Source: Opitutus sp.
GTDB lineage: Bacteria; Verrucomicrobiota; Verrucomicrobiia; Opitutales; Opitutaceae
DNA: 64,000 nt
Direction: 5' to 3'
Assembly (NCBI GenBank): GCA_013821985.1
Contig: PNJQ01000006.1
Coordinates: 1-64,000, forward strand
Of this stretch, positions 25,251-33,560 are shown piece by piece. A program made the translations under genes and the position numbers. The first letter of the stretch is position 1, and each line of letters starts with the position of its first letter. Under the pieces are notes generated by a model. It was given only the letters and a program-made list of their open reading frames with translations, was not told where the DNA came from and made no database searches.

Positions 25251-25995
25251 CGAGTCCTAGGTAGACTTGGGTATAAAATAGGAGCGCCTTACGGACCTTT
25301 AGTTTCCCGATTCCTCCCTTCATGCCAAAATCGCGTGCAAGGGCTTCCCGCTGGATGGGGGATAGATTTGGGTGCGCTCTGAAGCGGAGGGTCACGAACG
25401 AGGTCCATTCCTCGTCCGGCGGTGGGGTCTTTGTGGCGACGCCCGGTCTGGTTTTCGCAATCCGTCCGAGGACGAAATCCTTGTAAGCTTCATCTTCTTC
25501 ACACCACGCACGCACATGCCAGCGATATCCATCGTGCGCAAACGCGTGAGGTCGGATGACGCGCCACTTTTCCGTGCCGGAATGAATGGAAAAATAATAG
25601 ATTTCGAGGGCGTCCCGTTCGAACGTGGCGCGCACCAGATTGCGGGTAACGCGAGCGTCGGCGGTGCGCTCCGGCAGGCTAATTCGCGCTACGCGGTCCA
25701 GGCGCTGCCCGGGATCATTTTGCCAGACCTGGAGCGCTTCTTCCAATGTGCCTTCACCAAAAGCGGGGCGCATCGTCGCGGACGCTTCGTAGCGTTTGCG
25801 ATTGAGGTTATATTGCAACGCACGCGGATTCTGCTGGAGGTAGGTCGAAAAGTCGGCGGATGCCTGCGGGACGGAAATCCCGAATTTTTCGCAAAGGTCG
25901 CCGCGCCGCACCCACCCGCGCCAATACGCGAGTTGATCGATGTAGAGGAGGCGTTCGCGCGCGCTCCAATTTCCCGGGTTCGTTTTGTTGCCCAT
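25189..25995 (-). CDS. WYL-domain regulator of BrxR/CapW type, linked to Wadjet
   Basis: 268-residue transcription factor. N-terminal winged helix (residues about 12-60; DQLAYWRGWVRRGDLCEKFGISVPQASADFSTYLQ) matches BrxR/CapW defence-island repressors. The WYL domain lies near 125-190 (IYYFSIHSG...WRVIRPHAFAHDGYRWHVRAWCEE...DFVLGRI), and a WCX-like region from 195 breaks off after LLFYTQVYLGL near 248. The last 20 residues come from a palindromic element, so the C-terminus looks altered. The ATG at 25995 abuts the jetD stop with no gap, making it the last gene of the operon. It probably senses a ligand and represses the jet promoter; this is inference from related defence regulators. Confidence 0.85.
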   Translation of the reverse strand: MGNKTNPGNWSARERLLYIDQLAYWRGWVRRGDLCEKFGISVPQASADFSTYLQQNPRALQYNLNRKRYEASATMRPAFGEGTLEEALQVWQNDPGQRLDRVARISLPERTADARVTRNLVRATFERDALEIYYFSIHSGTEKWRVIRPHAFAHDGYRWHVRAWCEEDEAYKDFVLGRIAKTRPGVATKTPPPDEEWTSFVTLRFRAHPNLSPIQREALARDFGMKGGIGKLKVRKALLFYTQVYLGLGDVAQTSACRLHLVSTSVSA

Positions 25996-27015
25996 TTAGC
26001 GCAGGTGTGGTTCCAGACCGTAGGCCGCCGCAATTTCCATCCAACCGAAGGCTTCCTGCGGTTTTCGGCGGCCTTCATTCAAGACGGTTGCAGCGCATTC
26101 GCGCAACCCTGGCGGCAGCCAAGCACAACTCGGCGGGGCGGTTTCGGCCGGTGCTTCACCTCGCAACAGAGCGGCATAGCCTGGATGAAAGGGCTCGACC
26201 GGACACGCAGAAGCGAGACTCGCCGTCAGTTGTGAGGCGATTTCCAGTCCGCGCCGGTCGATGTCTCCGAAATAGGAGACCGGACGAGCAGCGAAGGCGG
26301 CGGCTTCACGGCGGAGATAGGAAATGCATTTAAGAATCTCATGACCCCGCCCGTAGACGACCAAACCGAACGTGCGGGTATGGCGTGCCAGTCGACAGAA
26401 CGAGTCGAACGACGCTTCGTTTTCCACGATCAGGATGCCTTGGCCGTCAGGAAAGCGTTCAGCGACGGGAGTCGGCTCGACGACATAGCAGGCGAATTGC
26501 TCGAGCCGGAGCCGGCCTGGCCCAAAAAGAATCGTGGAATGCAGCAAGCTCTCCAGTCGCTTTTCGTCTCCGAAAATCTGCCACGACCGTTCCTTGATTG
26601 GCACGCTGATCCCCGTTTCGCCGACCGCGGCCCAGTATTGCTGCAAGCGGAGCGCCGCTTCTCGAATTCCTTTTGGCAGGCAAGTCTCGCCAGCCAGAAA
26701 CGCGAGCGCTGGATTCCACGGAAAGCCCCGGTGGTCGAAACTTTCACGCCTCACCTCACCTGCCGGCAGGCGCACCCACTTGGGACGCGCCGGGCTCACT
26801 TGTTGGTTCCAGCCGTCGCCGCCGCGCGCCGGCAAAACAATGAGATCCTCGGCTTCCGCCGCACCTAGCAAGGTCACGAACAGCTCCCAGCGATCGGGAT
26901 CGTGGCGCAAACGCGGCATCAACTCCACGAGCGCATTGAACGCTTCGTTGGCGTCGGCCTGTCGGCGCGCTCCGGCGGCCTTCTGGACTGCCTCACGAAC
27001 GAGAGTCGTTTCCAT
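25996..27015 (-). CDS. jetD: Wadjet JetD, Toprim-like nuclease subunit
   Basis: 339-residue JetD (DUF2220-like), the nuclease that cuts small circular DNA once the JetABC motor has extruded it. The C-terminal Toprim-like domain keeps the metal-binding set: Glu198 in ILIVENEASFDSF, and Asp251/Asp253 in YFGDIDRRGLEIA. The N-terminal region (1-150) is the helical arm/CAP-like part and is less conserved. ATG 27015 lies 23 bp inside the jetC 3' end, so translation is coupled. All catalytic residues I look for are intact, so the protein should be active. Confidence 0.9.
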   Translation of the reverse strand: METTLVREAVQKAAGARRQADANEAFNALVELMPRLRHDPDRWELFVTLLGAAEAEDLIVLPARGGDGWNQQVSPARPKWVRLPAGEVRRESFDHRGFPWNPALAFLAGETCLPKGIREAALRLQQYWAAVGETGISVPIKERSWQIFGDEKRLESLLHSTILFGPGRLRLEQFACYVVEPTPVAERFPDGQGILIVENEASFDSFCRLARHTRTFGLVVYGRGHEILKCISYLRREAAAFAARPVSYFGDIDRRGLEIASQLTASLASACPVEPFHPGYAALLRGEAPAETAPPSCAWLPPGLRECAATVLNEGRRKPQEAFGWMEIAAAYGLEPHLR

Positions 27016-30000
27016 GATCTGAAATTTGGCCGACCCGCACCGCTTCCACCGTGGTTGGTTCGGGGCGAACGAGATTTTCGCCGTTGCCGCCGCGGACCCC
27101 GTTCCGCAGCCGGATCTGGAGCGGGAACGAGGCGAGCGCTTCGAAATCGTTGATTCCGGTCATGTAGATCAATTGCACTCCCATTGCGCGGGCCATCCGT
27201 AGTTGAATCTCCACTAACGGGAAGTGGCTCGCTTTGCCGAACGGGTTATCGAGAATCAGGAAACCGCAATCGCTGACGGTGCTGCCCTGGTCCGACCGGA
27301 CTCGCACGACGACGCAATAGAGCAGAATCGCGGCAGTCACGCGCTGTCCGCCTGAAAACGAAGCGAGCTTCGTCACCGGTTGGTAGTTGCACGTCGTCGG
27401 ATCGCCCGCCTCCGGTTTCAATATGTCGATCTGGATCTCACGTTGGTTCATCACCGCGATGAGGCAATCGAAGGCCAAGGCGGCACCGCGCGGAATCGAC
27501 ATGTCCTTTCGCGACGGTGCCATCCACGAATCGATCAGGCGGCCGAGCAGGACGCGGCGCTCCGCTTGATTGCCGCGCGGCGGGACGGTGACGGTCAGAA
27601 ATGTCTGACCCGACCAAGCCCCCAAGCCATCCGGCAGGCGGCTCAGTCGCGCGGCATGTTCCAGCGCCCGAATCGCATCGTTGGCCCGGTCGTAGAGCTT
27701 GTCGATCAAGGCCTCCCGGACGTCCTCTATTTCCGCCGCCTTCGCTTGAAGGCCCGCTTGGCGTTCCCGGCAGTCCGCCACGTGCTGGGTTGCACCGACT
27801 TCAAAACCCTTGCGGTTGAACCGCCGCAACCGGTCGCGAATCTCGACGGCGAAGCTGTCCCATTTCTCGTGGTTCACGAGCTTTTCAATTCGGTTGTCGT
27901 AGAGGCTATCGATTTTTTCAGTGAATCCCTCCACCGCCAGACGCGCCCGCTCGAAGCGAGACTTCACCTGCCGGATACGTTCGCGATCTCCTTCGTGTGA
28001 GCCCGTCAGTCCGGTGTGTTCCCGCGGTTCTTCCGCTTTAGCGGGCTGGACCAAATCGGAGAGCGCATCATAAGCGTCCGCGTTGGACTTGGCCTCGCGC
28101 ATTTCGTTTTCGAGGAGCGATTGCTTTTCGCGCGCCTGTTCCAACTCGCGGGTGAGTTCCTGTGCCTCCGTCTGTTTGGCATCGCGATACCGCGCGGCTT
28201 GGTCCGCAGTTTCCGCCGCCGGAAGCGACGGATCGAGATCGGCGCGTTCGTTGACGCCGAGCGGCTTTGGCCGATTCTGCTCCGCTCGTTGCAGATCGCC
28301 CTCCGCTTTGCCTTCAGCCACTCGCGCCGCGGCACTTTCGCTCGCCGCCAGCTCTTGCTGGATTTCCAGGTCCGGAAGCACCGACAACGCCTGAATCGTC
28401 GCCGCGTCCAAGCCCGCCGCCTGACGCTGATAGGCTTCGTCTGCGTTTCGAATCGCCGCCTCGGCGGCCCGGATATCGGCATCGAGCCGATCTTGCCCGA
28501 GTTGCGATTCGTAGGCTTCGCGAGCGAGGTTGAAGGGCTCCTCTTCCGCGGCGATGTCGTCGTGCTCAACACCTGACGGCAGCGGATCCGGAAGATAGCG
28601 GTCCAACTTCAGGCCGGAGCGTTTCGTCGCGAGTTGGAAGGCCAGACGGTCGGCATCCTTGATTCGACTATCGAGGTTGGGGAGTTCCAGATCGATCTGG
28701 CGGATGCTCGCGGAGAGGTCGCTTCGTCTCACTTGGTTCTCGGCTTGGGCCGAAGTCTTGGCCGCCTGCTGTTCCAGCCAGTCCTCCAAATGCTGACCGA
28801 ATGAATTCCAAAACGTTTGGACGCTGGCGAGCTTCTCCCTTGCCGTCGCCGCGCGACCGGCGAAGTCAATCGCCTCATCGCTCAACTGCGCTCCCATATC
28901 CTCGTCCCGCGACGCATCGGTGCGACACGTCTCCACGGCGACTTCATGTTGGCGGAGCAAACTGCGCTGGTCTGCCAGCGCCGTCTCCTGTTGCTCCACC
29001 CAGCCGGCGGGGAACTTGCCCTGGAACTGTTCGACCACCGCCGCGGCGTCGCCGAAGCGGACGGCATCGGCGGCGAGTTGCTGCTCGCGCTGGGTGCGCC
29101 CGGCCTGTTCTTCACTGATTCGTCCGATTTCCGCGCCGGCCGCGTTCGCGCTGTAGAACCCGGCCCGTTCCGGAACGATCGTATGAGTTGCCGTGTTTGG
29201 GTCGCTTCGCAGTGCGGACGACAAGGTTACTTGCACCGGGCGCGAAACCTGCGCCTGGCTCACCGCAGTTCGCGCCGCCTCCAGATCGGCCGGCGTGTTG
29301 GCGATCAATCCGGAAAATGTCGCTGGCGCGGCTCGCAATTTTTCGGTCGCCTGCTCCCGCGGAAAGTTCGCGTTCAGCCATTCGTAGGCGGGCATGACGC
29401 CCCGCACGCCCCGATCGCGCAAGGTGGCGAGAATACTCTCCACTTCCCGCGGTGGGGGGAAAAGGCCCTGGGGCTGTCGCTGATAGCGTTCGAGGATGCG
29501 GTGGTCTTCAGCGTGATCGACCCGCAGGGAAAGTTCCTGTTGTCTCAACCCAAGTGCGCGGCCCCGCAAGGCTGCAACAATTCCAGGATTGGCTGGGTCG
29601 AATGCGCCCCCCTCCAGAATGTCCGCCACCTCGGGCAGCGCGGCACAAGCGTCTCGCTGTCGTTCGAAGTTGGCGATCGCGTCCATCAACCGATCGACCG
29701 CTTGCTGCGCCAGATTCGCCTGTTGCTGCGCGACTGCTTGTGCGCTCCGGTGGACCTTGGCGCGCTCGCGCGCTTCCTCTGCCTCCCGCCGCTTCGTTTT
29801 GGCGATCGCTTCGAATCGAAAAAGCTCCGCCTCCAAGCGGGCTTGCGCGTCTTCGGCTGATTCCCGCGGACGCAGAATTTCTTTTTCTAGTAGATGATCT
29901 CGCGCCCGGTTCGCCGAATCGAGGCTTCGCTTGATCGCGGCAAGTTCCGCCTCGAGTTTGTTGTATGCCAGCTGCAAAGCATCGAATTCCCGTGCGAGTT

Positions 30001-31333
30001 TCAGTCGGTCGTTCGTCTTGACGGCCTTTTCGCCGGTCGCCTGTTCTTCGGCCAGCTGCGCCGCGGCGATGGCGTCTGCAAATGCCGACTGCAAGCGGAG
30101 CGCTTTCCGTTCGACGCGCTCGCGTTCCGGTCGAAGGGCCTGTTGCAGGCGTTCACGCTCGTCCACGGCCGCGCGCAGCTTCGCCTGGGAGCGACGCACC
30201 TCGCGCCACAGGGTGGCGGAGACATACTCCCGATGCTGAATGTCGGCTTCGGTCAGTCGCTGCTTTGCGCCGACGAGAGCCCGTTGCGCTTCTTCGATCT
30301 GCAGCTCCCGGGTGCGCCGCTCGTATCCGGTGGCATAACGTCGCGCATTGTCGCGCCGCGTCGTCAATTGACCGTTCTCGGTCTTCAGATTTTCGACCTC
30401 CGTCCGTCGGTGGCCAAACTCTGCCTGATAACGCCGCTGAAGAAAGAGCGCGCCGGCGGCGAGCGCCCCCAGTTCGGTCATGGCATCGGTCCGCTCGCGG
30501 TCTGCCGTTTGCTTGCGGCCAGCGAGGCTCTCCAGTTCCTGCAAGAGGGGCAGCGCCTCGGCGATGAACTCCAGTTCCTTGCGGTAGTGGGGGAGCTTCA
30601 ACAGGGCGAGGCGATGCTCGTTGAGGCTCGCGGTAATCGGATCCTCGGCGTCGCGCCCCATCGACGGTGCCTCGATCGCGAATTCGAGGTAGCGGCGGAT
30701 AAAATCGTTGGTGCGCGTAAACTTGAACTCTTCATCGACGGCACCCTCCGACCGATTCATCGCCAGGTGGGTGCGAAACAAATGCGGATCAACGCCGCGC
30801 GACTTCCGCAGATGCGTGTGCCAGTCCCGAAAATTTGGGGCGGAAAAAAGATCCACCTGCGCTGGCGCCCGACTATGCCGCTGGCGCAGCCACGCTTCCA
30901 GTTCGCCCAGCGAGTTCACGGGCCTTTCCACTAGGCCTTGCAGCGGCAGCTCGTCGAAGGCGATGCCGTCCCGCCCGCTGAGAAAGGAATGGAGGGTCGG
31001 AGGCTCATCGCGGTCGCGACGAACCCAACACAAGAGCAGCGTGAACCGAGCGACGTGGTTTTCGAGCTCCACTGCGACGACCCCCAGACGCCCGACGTTG
31101 AAATACTCATCGAGGGTTCGATTGCTTTCGTTGACCTTGCCCAGGAAATCGACCTTGCCCGGCAGGAGCACCGCGTAGATCAGCGACAGCAGCGAGGTCT
31201 TGCCTCCGCCATTGCGCAGATTGACCACCGCATCGAGGGGCAATCCCGCACGATCGAAGCGCAAACTCAGGGGATGAAAGCGTGCTTCGTGATGACCGAC
31301 ACCGATGAGATGAACTCGGAGTAGTTTCGCCAT
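26993..31333 (-). CDS. jetC: Wadjet JetC, SMC-like ATPase motor
   Basis: 1,446-residue SMC-family ATPase, the loop-extruding motor of Wadjet. N-terminal head with Walker A LRNGGGKTSLLS at about residues 39-50. Two long coiled-coil stretches (about 260-560 and 760-1230, rich in Q/E/A/R heptads) flank a hinge-like middle. The C-terminal head has signature FSGGQRVTAAILLYC near 1325 and Walker B GFLILDNPFGKAS near 1355, where Asn takes the usual Glu position. Length exceeds type I JetC proteins as I recall them, so type II or III is likelier; I cannot assign it firmly. Starts 4 bp after jetB. Confidence 0.92.
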   Translation of the reverse strand: MAKLLRVHLIGVGHHEARFHPLSLRFDRAGLPLDAVVNLRNGGGKTSLLSLIYAVLLPGKVDFLGKVNESNRTLDEYFNVGRLGVVAVELENHVARFTLLLCWVRRDRDEPPTLHSFLSGRDGIAFDELPLQGLVERPVNSLGELEAWLRQRHSRAPAQVDLFSAPNFRDWHTHLRKSRGVDPHLFRTHLAMNRSEGAVDEEFKFTRTNDFIRRYLEFAIEAPSMGRDAEDPITASLNEHRLALLKLPHYRKELEFIAEALPLLQELESLAGRKQTADRERTDAMTELGALAAGALFLQRRYQAEFGHRRTEVENLKTENGQLTTRRDNARRYATGYERRTRELQIEEAQRALVGAKQRLTEADIQHREYVSATLWREVRRSQAKLRAAVDERERLQQALRPERERVERKALRLQSAFADAIAAAQLAEEQATGEKAVKTNDRLKLAREFDALQLAYNKLEAELAAIKRSLDSANRARDHLLEKEILRPRESAEDAQARLEAELFRFEAIAKTKRREAEEARERAKVHRSAQAVAQQQANLAQQAVDRLMDAIANFERQRDACAALPEVADILEGGAFDPANPGIVAALRGRALGLRQQELSLRVDHAEDHRILERYQRQPQGLFPPPREVESILATLRDRGVRGVMPAYEWLNANFPREQATEKLRAAPATFSGLIANTPADLEAARTAVSQAQVSRPVQVTLSSALRSDPNTATHTIVPERAGFYSANAAGAEIGRISEEQAGRTQREQQLAADAVRFGDAAAVVEQFQGKFPAGWVEQQETALADQRSLLRQHEVAVETCRTDASRDEDMGAQLSDEAIDFAGRAATAREKLASVQTFWNSFGQHLEDWLEQQAAKTSAQAENQVRRSDLSASIRQIDLELPNLDSRIKDADRLAFQLATKRSGLKLDRYLPDPLPSGVEHDDIAAEEEPFNLAREAYESQLGQDRLDADIRAAEAAIRNADEAYQRQAAGLDAATIQALSVLPDLEIQQELAASESAAARVAEGKAEGDLQRAEQNRPKPLGVNERADLDPSLPAAETADQAARYRDAKQTEAQELTRELEQAREKQSLLENEMREAKSNADAYDALSDLVQPAKAEEPREHTGLTGSHEGDRERIRQVKSRFERARLAVEGFTEKIDSLYDNRIEKLVNHEKWDSFAVEIRDRLRRFNRKGFEVGATQHVADCRERQAGLQAKAAEIEDVREALIDKLYDRANDAIRALEHAARLSRLPDGLGAWSGQTFLTVTVPPRGNQAERRVLLGRLIDSWMAPSRKDMSIPRGAALAFDCLIAVMNQREIQIDILKPEAGDPTTCNYQPVTKLASFSGGQRVTAAILLYCVVVRVRSDQGSTVSDCGFLILDNPFGKASHFPLVEIQLRMARAMGVQLIYMTGINDFEALASFPLQIRLRNGVRGGNGENLVRPEPTTVEAVRVGQISDHGNDSRS

Positions 31334-31337
31334 GTGC

Positions 31338-32060
31338 TTAGCTTCCTTCCGTTCGTGCGGCGCGCTGACCCAGCCATTCGAGCAGCGCAGCGTGTGTGCC
31401 GAGCATCAGGTGACGTGCTTGGATTCGATAATGCGGCCGCGCGATCCAAAGTTCGCGTCCCCCTTCTTCGCGGCACGCGAAGAGTCCGTTTTTGCCGAGC
31501 CACTCCAGGATATACCGGAATCGGTAATGCAACGTCGCGTGCCCGTCGCCGAATGGCTCCAACATCGCAATTGCCTCGAAGCCGCTGCGCAGTTCCGGAC
31601 TGGCCACGTCAGTGACGCTGGCGGATTGCCTCATCTCGCGCGCGGCGGTGGACGCCCATTCGACCAGGCTGCGCAGCTCGATTGATACCACCGAGCTGTC
31701 GTCCAACTCGCCGATCGCGCGGCGCGTAGGATAAACGTAAGCCGCGAGCATCGCCAACAGGAGCCCATACACGATACGCTCGCGGGCGCGCATGCCGCCG
31801 CGGAAATCGTCCAGGGTCGGCGCATACGGTCCGTTCGCCACATTGACGACCGCGAGGCCGACGTCGCGCGCCAACTCGAAAATTTGGAGGTCGAGTCCCC
31901 GCGCGACCGTCCGCGCCAAGTCGCGAAATTCGGGATCGGTATGAAAGCGTTGCAAGAGCTGCTGGTATTCGCGGTTACGTGCGACCGTCTCCCGCGCATT
32001 GATCGCCAGGCGAACCAAGCGCGCCGCTTCGAAGAGAGCATTGGTCTGGTCGTTGGTCAT
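31338..32060 (-). CDS. jetB: Wadjet JetB, KITE (MukE-like) subunit
   Basis: 240-residue protein in the jetB position, corresponding to MukE-like KITE subunits that bridge the kleisin and the SMC heads. It is predicted helical with winged-helix segments (e.g. FRYILEWLGKNGLFACREEGGRELWIARPHYRI near 170-205), a typical C-terminal wing. ATG 32060 overlaps the jetA stop by 4 bp (ATGA) and jetC follows after 4 bp. Assignment rests mainly on operon position and size, with fold-level agreement. Confidence 0.85.
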   Translation of the reverse strand: MTNDQTNALFEAARLVRLAINARETVARNREYQQLLQRFHTDPEFRDLARTVARGLDLQIFELARDVGLAVVNVANGPYAPTLDDFRGGMRARERIVYGLLLAMLAAYVYPTRRAIGELDDSSVVSIELRSLVEWASTAAREMRQSASVTDVASPELRSGFEAIAMLEPFGDGHATLHYRFRYILEWLGKNGLFACREEGGRELWIARPHYRIQARHLMLGTHAALLEWLGQRAARTEGS

Positions 32061-33469
32061 GCAGTGCGGCTCATCGTGATTTCCAGTTCATCCCCAAATC
32101 GGCCGGCGGTCTCAAACTGCCTGCAAGCGGGCCGAGCAAATCGCCCGTCGGCGACTTCGTTTTCAAACCATTGCGGCACCATCACGGTGAGATAAGCCAT
32201 CTCGGGTGAATGCCGGCCGAACTTCTTGTCGGCGGCCTCGAGGAGACTGGAGAACGTATAGGCGGCACCGAAATTTTGCAGGAACTCGTCAACGGTCGCG
32301 CAGAGCTCCGGAGTGAACCGCTTCGCTACTGGAAGGTCCTCGGTTACTTCGCTCAATGGTTCCAGTTCGGACCGATCCATCACGACGCGAATGTCGGCGA
32401 GCAGCGCGTCCAGCAACACGGGGAGGTCGGGAAGCATCGGGAGGCGCGGCGGCAACAGCAGGGGCAATAGTCGCGGCAGCCCGCGATCCAAGTCTTGCAG
32501 GTTGAGAGCGAGAACGGGGTGAAGGAATTCCGTCACCGGTTCCGGCATCGCCGGACTGTCCCCGAGCCGAAAACGCTGGCGCGATTGAAAATCCAACAGC
32601 GTTCGGCTGCATTGTTGCAGATCGGTCAGCAGCCGGGTGTGCTCGTGCGAGGCTTCCTCGATCGCTTTGCGGGCGGAAATCAGATTCGTCCGCCCCTCGT
32701 CGCCGGGAGGCAACTGGATCGCCCGGGATTGCAGCTCTTCGATCTGGCGCTGCTCGATGGCGCCGCGGGCGCGGATGTGTTGCTGCATTTCCGTCAGCTG
32801 CGGAAGCACGTGACCGACGTATTGGATTTCTTCGAAACTGCGCTCAGCGGCAATCAACCAGCTGCGCAACCGCGCGCGCAATTCGACGCTGCGTTTGCGA
32901 GCCATCTCCGCCGCCTCACCCGCTTCCTTGTGCTTACCGCGACTGAGATAATGTTCCAGAATCGCATCGTTCGCGGCCTGCTCGGCTTCGAGCTCGTGAC
33001 CGAGCCCGCTCAGATAGATGTGAATTGCCTCCGGCGTCGCGACGTAAACCAGTTCATCCTCGGGGGAGAGCTTCTGTTCGAGCAGCCGATAGGCATGGCT
33101 CAGACGGGTGACGTCACCTTCGGGCGTAACGACCTGATAGGTGATCTCGAAGTGGTCGCGACCGCGCTGACTGCTGAGATGATCGATCAAATGACTCGTC
33201 AGCCGATCGAGCTCACTTTCCGTCGCCTGCGGGTTGACCTTGAGCGCGATCTTGCTGACTTCCCTCAAGATGACCGAATAAGGAGCCCCGCCGGAGCTGC
33301 CGCTCATGTCCGCGATGATGGCCTCCATCAACACGGAGCAAAGGAGGTGCATATCGTAGGGCCGCGCATCGGCCAGCGCCTTATTGGCCTCAAGATCGAA
33401 GAATGGCTTCATCAACGCCAGGTTCTTCGCCCGGCGGTTCACCGCACTACGCCAGAATGCGTCAGCCAT
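32057..33469 (-). CDS. jetA: Wadjet JetA, kleisin (MukF-like) subunit
   Basis: 470-residue first gene of the Wadjet operon, the MukF-like kleisin. N-terminal winged-helix/dimerisation part (about 1-170; AYRLLEQKLSPEDELVYVATPEAIHIYLSGL), then a long helical middle (RSVELRARLRSWLIAAERSFEEIQYVGHVLPQLTEMQQHIRARG, about 195-290), and a C-terminal winged-helix part ending in LEITMSRTA. ATG 33469 follows a 91-bp A+T-rich region with repeated TTTTAGT boxes. The order jetA-jetB-jetC-jetD is complete and apparently intact. Confidence 0.87.
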   Translation of the reverse strand: MADAFWRSAVNRRAKNLALMKPFFDLEANKALADARPYDMHLLCSVLMEAIIADMSGSSGGAPYSVILREVSKIALKVNPQATESELDRLTSHLIDHLSSQRGRDHFEITYQVVTPEGDVTRLSHAYRLLEQKLSPEDELVYVATPEAIHIYLSGLGHELEAEQAANDAILEHYLSRGKHKEAGEAAEMARKRSVELRARLRSWLIAAERSFEEIQYVGHVLPQLTEMQQHIRARGAIEQRQIEELQSRAIQLPPGDEGRTNLISARKAIEEASHEHTRLLTDLQQCSRTLLDFQSRQRFRLGDSPAMPEPVTEFLHPVLALNLQDLDRGLPRLLPLLLPPRLPMLPDLPVLLDALLADIRVVMDRSELEPLSEVTEDLPVAKRFTPELCATVDEFLQNFGAAYTFSSLLEAADKKFGRHSPEMAYLTVMVPQWFENEVADGRFARPACRQFETAGRFGDELEITMSRTA

Positions 33470-33492
33470 GAAGAGAAAATGTAGCGGTGAGA

Positions 33493-33549
33493 CGTTTTAG
33501 TCAACCCATCGTTTTAGTTTACTCACCTCGCGCCGGAAAACTAAAGACG
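33493..33549 (-). promoter_or_regulatory. Candidate jet operon promoter with operator repeats
   Basis: CGTTTTAGT occurs at 33493-33501 and 33510-33518 as direct repeats 17 bp apart. TTTAGTTT (33513-33520) and AAACTAAA (33538-33545) form a perfect inverted pair with a 17-bp gap. On the minus strand a TTGACT box (in TTGACTAAAACG) overlaps the first repeat, with TACATT 15 bp further on as a possible -10 before jetA. The region is A+T-rich against its surroundings. Binding by the WYL regulator is inferred. Confidence 0.55.
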
Positions 33550-33560
33550 TATGCTTCGCT

